Assembly: GCA_003255065.1 (NCBI GenBank)
Contig: QAOA01003702.1
Coordinates: 67,926 to 131,925 of the forward strand
From: Cercis canadensis
Lineage: Eukaryota > Streptophyta > Magnoliopsida > Fabales > Fabaceae
Length of the DNA stretch: 64,000 nt
Reading direction: 5' to 3'
Positions 34,461 through 46,769 of the stretch are shown here, in pieces (position 1 is the first letter of the stretch; each line of letters begins with the position of its first letter). The notes under the pieces are model-generated. The model saw only the letters and a list, made by a program, of their open reading frames with translations. It did not search any database and was not told where the DNA came from. The position numbers and the translations under genes are program-made.

Positions 34461-37389
34461 ATTTGGTAAGGGGTTGTTTCCTAGAGGGTCAATGTATCTA
34501 GGCCAGGAACCTGTTTCGAGTCGTCCCTCTATCTGACTCAGATATTTTTCTTTGGTTTCACTGTATCTGACCTGGGACCCTGTTTCGGTCTTTCCTTTAT
34601 CTGACTCGGATATTTCTCTTAGGTTCCACAGTATCTGAACTATGACTATGTTTCGGGTCGCCCCTGTATCTGACTCGGATATTTTTCATGGGTTTCACTG
34701 TACTTGGGAAGGGACTGTTTCCTGGTGGGTCATTGTATCTGGCCCGTAACCCTGTTTCGGTTCGTCCCTCTATCTGACTCAGATATTTTTCTTGGGTTTC
34801 TCTGTAGTTGAGAAGGGACTGTTTCCCGGTGGGTCATTGTATCTGGCCTGTGACCCTGTTTCGGGTCGTCCCCTTATCTGACTCGAATATTTTTCTTTGG
34901 TTTCACTTTATCTGACCTGGGACCTTGTTTCGGTTCGTCCTTGTATCTGGCTCGGATATTTTTCTTTGGTTTCACTGTATCTGACCTGGGTCCCAGTTTC
35001 GGTTCGTCCTTATATCTAACTAGGATATTTTTCTTGGGTTTCACTGTATTTGGGAAGGGGATGTTTCCTAGAGGGTCAATGTATCTAGCCCGGGACCCTG
35101 TTTCGAGTCGTCCCTGTATCTGCCTCGGATATTTTTCTTTTGTTTCACTGTTTTTGGGAAGGTACTGTTTCCTGGAGGGTCATTGTATCTGGCCCGTGAC
35201 CTGTTTCGGGTCGTCCCTATATATGACTCGGATAATTTTCTTGGGCTTCACTGTATCTGGGAAGGTACTATTTCCTAGGGGGTCATTGAATCTGGCACGG
35301 GACCCTGTTTCAGTTCGTCCTTCTATCTGACTCAGATATTTTTCTTTGGTTTCACTGAATCAAACATGGGACCCTGTGTCGATTCGTCCCTGTATCTGAC
35401 TCGGATATTTTTCCTAGGTTCGACTGTATCTGGACTGGGACCATGTTTCGGGTTGTCCCTGTATCTGACTCGGATATTTTTCATGGGTTTCACTGTACTT
35501 GGGAAGGAACTGTTTCCTGGTGGGTCATTGTATCTGGACCGTGACCCTGTTTCGGTTCGTCTATCTATCTGACTCAGATATTTTTCTTGGGTTTCTTTGT
35601 AGTTGGGAAGGGACTGTTTCCCGTTGGGTCATTGTATCTGGCCTATGACCCTGTTTCGGGTCGTCCTTGTATCTGACTCGGATATTTTTCTTTGGTTTTA
35701 CTGTATCTGACCTGGCACCCAGTTTCGGTTTGTCCTTATATCTAACTCGGATAGTTTTCTTGGGTTTCACTGTACTTGGGAAGGGACTGTTTCCTGGTGA
35801 GTCATTGTATCTCGCCCGGGCCCCTGTTTCGAGTCGTCCCTTTATCTGACTTTGATAATTTTCTTGGGTTCCACTGTATCTGGGAAGGTACTGTTACCTA
35901 GTGGGTATTGAATCTAGCTCGGGACCCTGTTTCGGTTCGTCCCTTTATCTGACTCAGATATTTTTCTTTGGTTTCACTGTATTTGACCAGGGACCCTGTT
36001 TCGGTTTGACCCTGTATCTGACTTGGGACCCTATTTCGATTCATCCTTATATCTAACTCGGATATTTTTCTTGGGTTTCACTGTATTTGGGAATGAGATG
36101 TTTCCTAGAGGGTCAATGTATCTGGCCCGGGACCCTGTTTCGAGTCGTCCCTGTATCTGACTCGGATAATTTTCTTGGGTTTCTCTGTAGTTGGGAAGGG
36201 ACTGTTTCCCGGTGGGTCATTGTATCTGGCCTGTGACCTTGTTTCGAGTCGTCCCTATATCTGGCTCGGATATTTTTCTTTGGATTCACTGTATCTGACC
36301 TGGGACCCTGTTTCGGTTCGTCCTTGTATCTGACACGGATATTTTTCTTTGGTTTCACTGTATCTGACCTGGCACCCAGTTTCGATTCGTCCTTATATCT
36401 AACTCGGATATTTTTCTTGGGGTTCACTGTACTTAGGAAGGGACTGTTTCCTGGTAGGTCATTGTATCTGGCCCGGGACCCTGTTTCGAGTCGTCCTTGT
36501 ATCTAACTCTAATAATTTTCTTGGGTTCCACTGTATCTGGGAAGGTATTGTTTCCTAGTGGGTATTGAATCTAGCCGAGACCCTGTTTCGGTTCGTCCCT
36601 TTATCTGACTCAGATATTTTTCTTTGGTTTCACTGTATCTCACCTGGGACCCTGTTTCGGTTTGACCCTGTATCTAACTCGGATATTTTTCTTTGGTTTC
36701 ACTGTATCTGACCTGGGACCCTGTTTCGGTTCGTCCCTATATCTAATTCGGATATTTTTTTAGGGTTTCACTATATTTGGGAAGGGGTTGTTTCCTAGAG
36801 GGTCAATGTATCTGGCCCGGGACCCTGTTTCGAGTCGTCCCTGTATCTGACTCTGATAATTTTCTTGGGTTCCACTATATCTGGGAAGGTACTGTTTCCT
36901 AGTGGGTCATTGAATCTAGCCTGGGACCCTGTTTCCGTTCGTCCATCTATCTGGCTCAGATATTTTTCTTTGGTTTCACTATATCTGACCTGGGACGCTG
37001 TTTCGGTTCGTCCCTGTATCTGACTCGGATATTTTTCTTATGTTCCACTATATCTGGACTGGGACCATGTTTCGGGTCGTCTCTGTGTGTGACTCAGATA
37101 TTTTTCATGGGTTTCACTGTACTTGGGAAGGGACTGTTTCCTGGTGGGTCATTCTGGCCCATGACCCTGTTTCGGTTCGTCCCTCTATCTGATTCGGATA
37201 TTTTTCTTGGGTTTCTCTGTAGTTGGGAAGGGACTCTTTCCCGGTGGGTCATTGTATCTGGCCTGTGACAATGTTTTGAGTCGTCCCTGTATCCGGCTCA
37301 AATATTTTTCTTCGGTTTCACTGTATCTGATCTGGCACCCTGTTTCGGTTCGTCCCTATATCTGACTCGGATATTTTTTTTTTGTTTCA
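34461..37389 (+). repeat. Mixed A and B units; M2 returns
   Basis: M2 units reappear near 34631, 35428 and 37049. The stretches 35.6-35.95 kb and 36.2-36.6 kb are similar to each other (TGACCTGGCACCCAGTTTCG followed by a CTGTACTT gamma). The first CTTATGTTCCA beta end is near 37040. Only satellite is present. Confidence 0.8.
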
Positions 37390-38497
37390 CTGTATTTGGG
37401 AAGGGGTTGTTTCCTAGAGGGTCAATGTATCCGGCCCGGGACCTTGTTTCGAGTCGTCCTTGTATCTGGCTCTGATAATTTTCTTAGGTTCCACTGCATC
37501 TAAGAAGGTACTGTTTCCTTGTGGGTCATTAAATCTAGCCCGGGACCCTGTTTCGGTTCGTCCCTATAAATGACTCAGATATTTTTCTTTGGTTTCATTG
37601 TATCTAACCTGGGACCCTATTTCGATTCGTCCTTATATCTAACTCGGATATTTTTCTTGGGTTTCACTGTATTTGGGAAGGGGTTGTTTCCTAGAGGGTC
37701 AATGTATCCGGCCCGGGACCCTGTTTCGAGTCGTCCTTGTATCTGGCTCTGATAATTTTCTTAGGTTCCACTACATCTGGGAAGGTACTGTTTCCTTGTG
37801 GGTCATTAAATCTAGCCCGGGACCCTGTTTCGGTTCGTCCCTATATTTGACTTAGATATTTTTCTTTGGTTTCATTGTATCTAACCTGGGACCCTATTTC
37901 GATTCGTCCTTATATCTAACTCGGATATTTTTCTTGGGTTTCACTGTATTTGGGAAGGGGTTGTTTCCTAGAGGGTCAATGTATCCGGCCCGGGACCCTG
38001 TTTCGAGTCGTCCTTGTATCTGGCTCTGATAATTTTCTTAGGTTCCACTGCATCTGGGAAGGTACTGTTTCCTTGTGGGTCATTAAATCTAGCCCGGGAC
38101 CTTGTTTCGGTTCGTCCCTATATTTGACTCAGATATTTTTCTTTGGTTTCATTATATCTAACCTGGGACCCTATTTCGATTCGTCCTTATATCTAACTCA
38201 GATATTTTTCTTGGGTTTCACTGTATTTGGGAATGGGATGTTTCCTACAGGGTCAATGTATCTGGCCCGGGACCCTGTTTCGAGTCGTCCCTGTATCTGA
38301 CTCTGATAATTTTCTTGGGTTCCACTGCATCTGGGAAGGTACTATTTCCTTGTGGGTCATTAAATTTAGCCCGGGACCCTGTTTCGGTTCGTCCCTATAT
38401 TTGACTCAGATATTTTTCTTTGGTTTCATTGTATCTGACCTGGGACCCTATTTTGATTCGTCCTTATACCTATATCGCATATTTTTCTTGGGTTTAA
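37390..38497 (+). repeat. Four perfect-register 277-bp trimers (M5-M6-69)
   Basis: M5 units start at 37390, 37667, 37944, 38221 and 38498, exactly 277 bp apart each time (104 + 104 + 69). M6 carries TTTCCTTGTGGGTCA and the 69-bp unit carries ACCCTATTTCGATTCG. This is the cleanest run of one higher-order unit in the window. Confidence 0.93.
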
Positions 38498-38582
38498 CTG
38501 TATTTGGGAATGGGATGTTTCCTAGAGGGTCAATGTATCTGGTTTGGGAATGGGATGTTTCCTGGAGGGTCAATGTATATGG
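38498..38582 (+). repeat. Gamma-gamma duplication (40 bp)
   Basis: TTTGGGAATGGGATGTTTCC occurs at 38503 and again at 38543, so the gamma part is present twice in a row, 40 bp apart, before a single alpha-beta. Elsewhere gamma is always single. Confidence 0.85.
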
Positions 38583-39229
38583 CCCAGGACCCTGTTTCGA
38601 GTCGTCCCTTTATCTGACTCGGATAATTTTCTTGGGTTTCACTGTATCTGGAAAAGTACTATTTCCTGGTGGGTCATTGAATCTGTCCCGAGACCCTGTT
38701 TCTGTTCGTCCCTCTATCTTACTCAGATATTTTTCTTTGGTTTCATTAAATCTGACCTGGGACCCTATTTCGTTTCGTCCTTTTATCTGACTCGGATAGT
38801 TTTCTTTGGTTTCACTATATTTGACCTGGGTCCCTGTTTCGGTTCGTCCTTATATTTAACTCGGATATTTTTCTTGGGTTTCACTGTATTTGGGAAAGGG
38901 TTGTTTCCTAGAGGGTCAATGTATATGGCCCGGAACCCTGTTTCGATTCGTTCTTGTATCTGACTCGGATAATTTTCTTAGGTTTCACTATTTCTGGAAA
39001 GGTACTGTTTCTTGTTGGGTCATCGAATCTGGCCCGGGACCCTGTTTCGGATCGTCCCTCTATCTGACTCAGATATTTTTCTTTGGTTTCACTATATCTG
39101 ACCTGGGACCCTGTTTCGGTTCGACCCTGTATCTGAATCGGATATTTTTCTTTGGTTTCACTGTATCTGACTTGGCACCCTGTTTCGGTTTGTCCCTATA
39201 TCTAACTCGGATATTTTTTTTTTGTTTCA
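38583..39229 (+). repeat. B units with the TTAAATCTGACC start
   Basis: M5, M6 and 69-bp units are present, one starting TTAAATCTGACCTGGG near 38746. Related ATTAGATCTGACC units recur from about 39.98 to 51.1 kb only, which marks a local lineage. Confidence 0.8.
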
Positions 39230-40120
39230 CTGTAGTTGGGAAGGGGTTGTTTCCTAGAGGGTCAATGAATCCGGCCCGTTTCGAGTCGTCCCTGTATCTG
39301 ACTCTGATAATTTTCTTGGGTTCCACTGCATCTGGGAAGGTACTGTTTCCTTGTGGGTTATTGAATCTAGCCCGGGACCCTGTTTCGGTTCGTCCCTATA
39401 TCTGACTCAGATATTTTTCTTTGGTTTCACTGTATTTGACCTGGGACCCTATTTCGATTCGTCCTTATATGTAACTCGGATATTTTTCTTGGGTTTCACT
39501 GTATTTGGGAATGGGATGTTTCCTACAGGGTCAATGTATCTGGCCCGGGACCCTGTTTCGAGTCGTCCCTGTATCTGACTCTGATAATTTTCTTGGGTTC
39601 CACTGCATCTGGGAAGGTACTGTTTCCTTGTGGGTCATTGAATCTAGCCCGGGACCCTGTTTCGGTTCGTCCCTATATCTGACTAAGATATTTTTCTTCG
39701 GTTTCACTGTATCTGACCTGAGACCCTATTTCGATTCGTCCTTATATCTAACTCGGATATTTTTCTTGGGTTTAACTGTATTTGGCAATGGGATGTTTCC
39801 TAGAGGGTCAATGTATCAAGCCCAGGACCCTGTTTCGGGTCGTCCCTGTATCTGACTCGGATAAATTTCTTGGGTTTCACTGTATCTGGAAAAGTACTAT
39901 TTCCTGGTGGGTCATTTAATCTGGCCCTAGACCCTGTTTCGGTTCGTCCCTCTATCTGACTCAGATATTTTTCTTTGGTTTCATTAGATCTGACCTGGGA
40001 CCCTATTTTGATTCGTCCTTATATCTAACTCGGTATTTTTCTTGGGTTTAACTATATTTGGGAATGGGATGTTTCCTGGAGGGTCAATGTATCTGGCCCA
40101 GGACCCTGTTTCGAGTCGTC
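39230..40120 (+). repeat. 277-bp trimer segment, duplicated at 40666
   Basis: It is colinear with 40666-41560 (M5 at 39499 against 40937, offset 1438). Each copy has its own private short loss: 8 bp in the M5 at about 39280 here, and 6 bp in the M6 near 40806 in the other copy. Confidence 0.85.
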
Positions 40121-40665
40121 CCTGTATCTGACTCGGAAAATTTTCATGGGTTTCACTGTATCTGGAAAAGTACTATTTCCTGGTGGGTCATTGAATCTGG
40201 CCCGAGACCCTGTTTCTGTCCGTCCCTCTATCTTACTCAGATATTTTTCTTTGGTTTCATTAGATCTGACCTTGGAACCTTTTTCGTTTCGTCCTTTTAT
40301 CTGACTCGGATATTTTTCTTTGGTTTCACTATATCTGACCTGGGACCCTGTTTCGGTTCGTCCTTATATTTAACTCGGATATTTTTCTTGGGTTTTGGGA
40401 AAGGGTTGTTTCCTAGAGGGTCTATCTATCTGGCCTGGGACCCTGTTTCGAGTCGTCCTTGTATCTGACTCAGATAATTTTCTTGGGTTGCACTATATCT
40501 GAAAAGGTACTGTTTCTTGATGGGGCATCGAATCTGGCCCGTGACCCTGTTTCGGTTCGTCCGTCTATCTGACTCAGATATTTTTCTTTGGTTTCACCAT
40601 ATCTGACCTGGCACCCTGTTTCGGTTCGTCCCTATATCTAACTCGGATATTTTTTTTTGGTTTCA
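40121..40665 (+). repeat. Units between the 1438-offset copies
   Basis: It includes the first unit with the 9-bp loss CTTGGGTTTTGGGAAAGGG (TTTTGGG at 40393). It also contains ATTAGATCTGACC and 69-bp units. Confidence 0.82.
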
Positions 40666-41560
40666 CTGTATTTGGGAAGGGGTTGTTTTCTAGAGGGTCA
40701 ATGGATCCGGCCCGAGTCCCTGTTTCGAGTCGTCCCTGTATCTGACTCTGATAATTTTCTTGGGTTCCACTGCATCTGGGAAGGTACTGTTTCCTTGTGG
40801 GTCATTGGCCCGGGACCCTGTTTCGGTTCGTCCCTATATCTGACTCAGATATTTTTCTTTGGTTTCACTGTATTTGACCTGGGACCCTATTTCGATTTGT
40901 CCTTATATGTAACTCGGATATTTTTCTTGGGTTTCACTGTATTTGGGAATGGGATGTTTCGTACAGGGTCAATGTATCTGGCCCGGGACCCTGTTTCGAG
41001 TCGTCCCTGTTTCTGACTCTGATAATTTTCTTGGGTTCCACTGCATCTGGGAAGGTACTGTTTCCTTGTGGGTCATTGAATCTAGCCCGGGACCCTGTTT
41101 CGGTTTGTCCCTATATCTGACTCAGATATTTTTCTTTGGTTTCACTGTATCTGACCTGGGACCCTATTTCGATTCATCCTTATATCTAACTCGGATATTT
41201 TTCTTGGGTTTAACTGTATCTGGGAATGGGATGTTTCCTAGAGGGTCAATGTATCTGGCCCAGGACACTGTTTCGAGTCGTCCCTGTATCTGACTCGGAT
41301 AATTTTCTTTGGTTTCACTGTCTCTGGAAAAGTACTATTTCCTGGTGGGTCATTGAATCTGGCCCGAGACCTTGTTTCGGTTCGTCCCTCTATCTGACTC
41401 ATATATTTTTCTTTGGTTTCATTAGATCTGACTTGGGACCCAGTTTCGTTTCGTCCTTTTATATGACTTGGATATTTTTCTTTGGTTTCACTATATCTGA
41501 CCTGGGACCCTGTTTCGGTTCGTCTTTATATTTAACTCGGATATTTTTCTTGGGTTTTGG
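40666..41560 (+). repeat. 277-bp trimer segment, copy 2
   Basis: M5 starts at 40666, 40937 and 41214; the first interval is 271 because of the 6-bp loss and the second is 277. It ends in another CTTGGGTTTTGGGAAAGGG unit (TTTTGGG at 41555). Confidence 0.85.
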
Positions 41561-41819
41561 GAAAGGGTTGTTTCCTAGAGCGTCAATGTATCTGGCCTGG
41601 GACCCTGTTTCGAGTCGTCCCTCTATCTGACTCACATATTTTTCTTTGGTTTCACTACATTTGACCTGGGACCCTGTTTTGGTTCGACCCTGTATCTGAC
41701 TTGGATATTTTTCTTTTGTTTCACTGTATCTGACCTGCAACCATGTTTCGGTTCGTCCCTATATCTAACTCGGATATTTTTTTTGGGTTTCACTGTATTT
41801 GGGAAGGGGTTGTTTCCTA
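41561..41819 (+). repeat. Linking units
   Basis: It holds the remainder of an M5 unit, then 69-bp units with GGTTCGACCCTG and TGACCTGCAACC, and the start of the next M5. Only satellite is present. Confidence 0.75.
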
Positions 41820-42606
41820 GAGGGTCAATGTATCTGGCCCGGGACCCTGTTTCGAGTCATCCCTGTATTTGACTCTGATAATTTTCTTGGATTCCACTGT
41901 ATCTGGGAAGGTACTGTCTCCTAGTGGGTCATTGAATGTAGCCCGGGACCCTGTTTCCGTTCGTCCCTCTATCTGACTCAGATATTTTTCTTTGGTTTCA
42001 CTTTATCTGACCTGGGACGCTGTTTCGGTTTGTCCTTGTATCTGACTCGGATATTTTTCTTATGTTCCACTGTATTTGAACTGGGACCATGTTTCAGGTC
42101 GTCCCTGTATCTGACTCGGATATTTTTCATGGGTTTGACTATACTTGGGAAGGGACTGTTTCCTGGTGGGTCATTGTATCTGGCCCGTGACCCTGTTTCG
42201 GTTCGTCCCTCTATCTGACTCAGAAATTTTTCTTGGGTTTCTCTGAAGTTGGGAAGGGACTGTTTCCCAGTGGGTCATTGTATCTGGCCTGTGCCCCTGT
42301 TTCGAGACGTCCCTGTATCTGACTCGGATAATTTTCTTGGGTTTCACTGTATCTGGAAAGGTACTATTTCCTGGTGGGTCATTGAATCTGGCCCGAGACC
42401 CTGTTTCGTTTCGTCCTTCTATCTGACTCAGATATTTTTCTTGGGTTTCATTAGATCTGACCTGGGACCCAGTTTCGTTTCGTCCTTGTATATGACTCGG
42501 ATATTTTTCTTTGGTTTCACTGTATCTGACCTGGGACCCTTTTTCGGTTCGTCCTTATATTTAACTCGGATATTTTTCTTGGCTTTTGGGAAAGGGTTGT
42601 TTCCTA
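41820..42606 (+). repeat. 787-bp tandem duplication, copy 1
   Basis: It matches the next 787 bp at a constant offset. Rare shared marks are GTACTGTCTCCTAGTGGG (41911 and 42698), TTGAATGTAGCCCGGG, and CCCCTGTTTCGAGACGTCCC (about 42294 and 43081). Both copies also have the 9-bp loss (TTTTGGG at 42584 and 43371). 787 equals 5 x 104 + 4 x 69 minus that 9-bp loss. Confidence 0.9.
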
Positions 42607-43393
42607 GAGGGTCAATGTATCTGGCCCGGGACCCTGTTTCGAGTCATCCCTGTATTTGACTCTGATAATTTTCTTGGATTCCACTGTATCTGGGAAGGTA
42701 CTGTCTCCTAGTGGGTCATTGAATGTAGCCCGGGACCCTGTTTCGGTTCGTCCCTCTATCTGACTCAGATATTTTTCTTTGGTTTCACTATATCTGACCT
42801 GGGAGCCTGTTTTGGTTCGACCCTGTATCTGACTCGGATATTTTTCTTTTGTTTTACTGTATCTGAACTGGGACCATGTTTCGGGTCGTCCCTGTATCTG
42901 ACTCGGATATTTTTCATGGGTTTCACTGTACTTGGGAAGGGACTGTTTCCTGGTGGGTCATTGTATCTGGCCCGTGACCCTGTTTCGGTTCGTCCCTCTA
43001 TCTGACTCAGAAATTTTTCTTGGGTTTCTCTGTAGTTGGGAAGGGACTGTTTCCCGGTGGGTCATTGTATCTAGCCTGTGCCCCTGTTTCGAGACGTCCC
43101 TGTATCTGACTCGGATAATTTTCTTGGGTTTCACTGTATCTGGAAAGGTACTGTTTCCCGGTGGGTCATTTACTCTGGCCCAAGACCCTGTTTCGGTTCG
43201 TCCCTCTATCTGACTCAGATATTTTTCTTTGGATTCATTAGATCTGACCTGGGACCCAGTTTCGTTTCGTCCTTTTGTTTGACTCGGATATTTTTCTTTG
43301 GTTTCACTATATTTGACCTGGGACCGTGTTTCGGTTCGTCCTTATATTTAACTCGGATATTTTTCTTGGGTTTTGGGAAAGGGTTGTTTCCTA
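42607..43393 (+). repeat. 787-bp tandem duplication, copy 2
   Basis: See copy 1. This copy has diverged by scattered substitutions, so it is older than the 27.7-29.2 kb pair. Confidence 0.9.
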
Positions 43394-46112
43394 TAGGGTC
43401 AATGTATCTGGCCTGGGACCCTGTTTCGAGTCGTCCCTGTATCTGACTCGGATAATTTTCTTGGGTTTCACTATCTCTAGAAAGGTACTGTTTCTTGTTG
43501 GGTCATCGAATCTGGCCCGGGACCCTGTTTCGGTTCGTCCCTCGATCTGACTCAGATATTTTTCTTTGGTTTCACTATATCTGACCTGGGACCCTGTTTT
43601 GGTTCGACCCTGTATCTAACTCGGATATTTTTCTTTTGTTTTACTGTATCTGACCTGCAACCCTGTTTCGGTTTGTCCCTATATCTAACTCGGATATTTT
43701 TTTTGGGTTTCACTGTACTTGGGAAGGGGTTGCTTCCTAGAGAGTCGATGTATCTGGCCCAAGACCCTGTTTCGAGTCGTCCCTATATTTGCCTCGGATA
43801 ATTTTCTTGGGTTTCACTCTATCTGGGAAGGTACTGTTTCCTAGTGGGTTATTGAATCTGGCCCGGGAGCCTGTTTTGGTTCGTCCTTCTATCTGACTCA
43901 GATATTTTTCTTTGGTTTCACTGTATCTGACCTGGGACGCTGTTTCGGTTCGTCCCTGTATCTGACTCGGATATTTTTCTTATGTTCCACTGTATCTGGA
44001 CTGGGACCATGTTTCCGGTTGTCTCTGTATCTGATTCGGATATTTTTCATGGGTTTCACTGTACTTGGGCAGGGACTGTTTCCTGGTGAGTCATTGTATA
44101 TGGACCGTGACCCTGTTTCGGTTCGTCCCTCTATCTGATTCAGATATTTTTCTTGGGTTTCTCTGTAGTTGGGAAGGGACTGTTTCCCGTTGGGTCATTG
44201 TATCTGGCCTGTGACCCTATTTCGAGTCGTCCCTGTATTTGGCTCAGATATTTTTCTTTGGTTTCAATTTATCTGACCTGGGATCCTGTTTTGTTTCGTC
44301 CTTGTATCTGACACAGATATTTTTCTTGGGTTTCACTGTATCTAACTGGCACCCTGTTTCGGTTCGTCCCTATATCTAACTCGGATATTTTTTTTTGGTT
44401 TCACTGTATTTGGGAAAAGGTTGTTTCCTAGAGGGTCAATGTATCCAGCCCGGGACCCTGTTTCGAGTCGTCCCTGTATCTGACTTGGATAATTTTCTTG
44501 GGTTTCACTGTATCTGGAAAGGTACTATTTCTTGGTGGGTCATTGAATCTGGCCCGAGACCCTGTTTCGGTTCGTTCCTCTATTTGACTCAGATATATTT
44601 CTTTGGTTTCATTAGATCTGACCTGGGACCTAGTTGCGTTTCGTCCTTGTATCTGACTCGGATATTTTTCTTTGGTTTCACTGTATCTAACCTAGGACCC
44701 TGTTTCGGTTCGTCCTTATATTTAACTCGAATATTTTTCTTGCGTTTCACTGTATTTGGGAAAGGGGTTGTTTCCTAGAGGGACAACGTATCTGGCCCGG
44801 GACCCTGTTTCGAGTCGTTCCTTTATCTGACACAGATAATTTTCTTGGGTTTCACTATATCTGGAAAGGTACTGTTTCTTGTTGGGTCATCGAATATGGC
44901 CCGTGACCCTGTTTCGGTTCGTCCCTGTATCTGACTCAGATATTTTTCTTTGGTTTCACTATATCTGACCTGGGACCATGTTTCGGTTCAACCCTGTATA
45001 TGACTCGGATATTTTTCTTTTCTTTCACTGTATCTGACCTGCGACTCGTTTCGGTTCGTCCCTATATCTAACTCGGATATTTTTTTTGGGTTTCACTGTA
45101 CTTCGAAAGGGGTTGTTTCCTAGAGAGTCAATGTACCTGGCCCGAGACCCTGTTTCGAGTCGTCCCTATATCTGACTCGGCTAATTTTCTTGGGTTTCAC
45201 TGTATCTGGGAAGGTACTATTTCCTACTGGGTCATTGAATCTGGCCCAGGACCCTGTTTCAGTTCGTTCTTCTATCTGACTCAGATATTTTTCTTTGGTT
45301 TAACTGTATCTGACATGGGACCCTGTTTCGGTTCGTCCCTGTATCTGACTCGGATATTTTTCTTATGTTCCACTGTATCTGGACTGGGACCATGTTTCGG
45401 GTCGTCCCTGTATCTGACTCAGATATTTTTCATGGGTTTCACTGTACTTGGGCAGGGACTGTTTCCTGGTGGGTCATTGTATCTGGACCGTGACCCTGTT
45501 TCGGTTCGTCCCTCTATCTGATTTAGATATTTTTCTTGGGTTTCTCTGTAGTTGGGAAGGGACTGTTTCCCGGTGGGTCATTGTATCTAGCCGGTGACCC
45601 TGTTTCGAGTCGTCCCTGTATCTGGCTCAGATATTTTTCTTTGGTTTCACTGTATCTGACCTGGGACTCTGTTTCGGTTCGTCCTTGTATCTGACACGGA
45701 TATTTTTCTTTGGTTTCACTGTATCTGACCTGGCACCCTGTTTCGGTTCGTCCCTATATCTAACTCGGATATTTTTTTTTGGTTTCACTGTATTTGGGAA
45801 GGGGTTGTTTCCTAGAGGGTCAATGTATCCGGTCCGGGACCCTGTTTCGAGTCATCCCTGTCTCTGACTCTGATAATTTTCTTGGGTTCCACTGCATTCT
45901 GGAAGGTATTGTTTCCTTGTGGGTCATTGAATCTAGCCCGGGACCCTGTTTCGGTTAGTCCCTATATCTAACTCAGATATTTTTCTTTGGTTTCACTATA
46001 TCTGACATAGGACCCTGTTTCGGTTCGTCCCGGCATCTGACTCAGATATTTTTCCTATGTTTGACTGTATCTGGACTGGGACCACGTTTCGGGTCGTCCC
46101 TGTATCTGACTC
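43394..46112 (+). repeat. Mixed A and B units
   Basis: M2 lies near 43998, 45380 and 46068, each preceded by a CTTATGTTCCA-like or CCTATGTTTGA beta end. ATTAGATCTGACC is near 44608. M3 units have the CTTGGGCAGGG variant. Only satellite is present. Confidence 0.8.
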
Positions 46113-46769
46113 GGATATTTTTCATGGGTTTCACTGTACTTGGGCAGGGACTGTTTCCTGGTGGGTCATTGTATCTAGACGGTTACCCTGTTTCGGTTCG
46201 TCCCTCTATCTGATTCAGATATTTTTCTTGGGTTTCTCTGTAGTTGGGAAGGGACTGTTTCCCGTGGGTCATTGTATCTGGCCTGTGACCCTGTTTCGAG
46301 TCATCCCTGTATCTGACTCTGATAATTTTCTTGGGTTCCACTGCGTCTGGGAAGGTACTGTTTCCTTGTGGGTCATTGAATCTATCCCGGGACCCTGTTT
46401 CGGTTCGTCTCTATATCTGACTCAGATATTTTTCTTTTGTTTCACTGTATCTGACCTGGGACCCTATTTTGATTCGTCCTTATATCTAACTCGGATATTT
46501 TTCTTGAGTTTCACTTTATTTGGGAATGGGAAGTTTCCTAGAGGGTCAATGTATCTGGCCCGGGACCCTGTTTCGAGTCGTCCCTGTATCTGACTCGGAT
46601 AATTTTCTTGGGTTTCACTGTATCTGGAAAGGTACTATTTCCTGGTGGGTCATTGAATCTGGCCCGAGACCCTGTTTCGGTTCGTCCCTCTCTCTGACTC
46701 AGATATTTTTCTTTGGTTTCATTAGATCTGACCTGGGACCCAGTTTCGTTTCGTCCTTGTATCTGACTC
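46113..46769 (+). repeat. 657-bp tandem duplication, copy 1
   Basis: The next 657 bp repeat it. Units are M3, M4, M6-like, 69, M5, M6 and 69 (5 x 104 + 2 x 69 = 658), less one base: the M4 gamma reads TTTCCCGTGGGTCA in both copies (near 46260 and 46917), one G short of normal. That shared one-base loss shows common descent. Confidence 0.88.
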
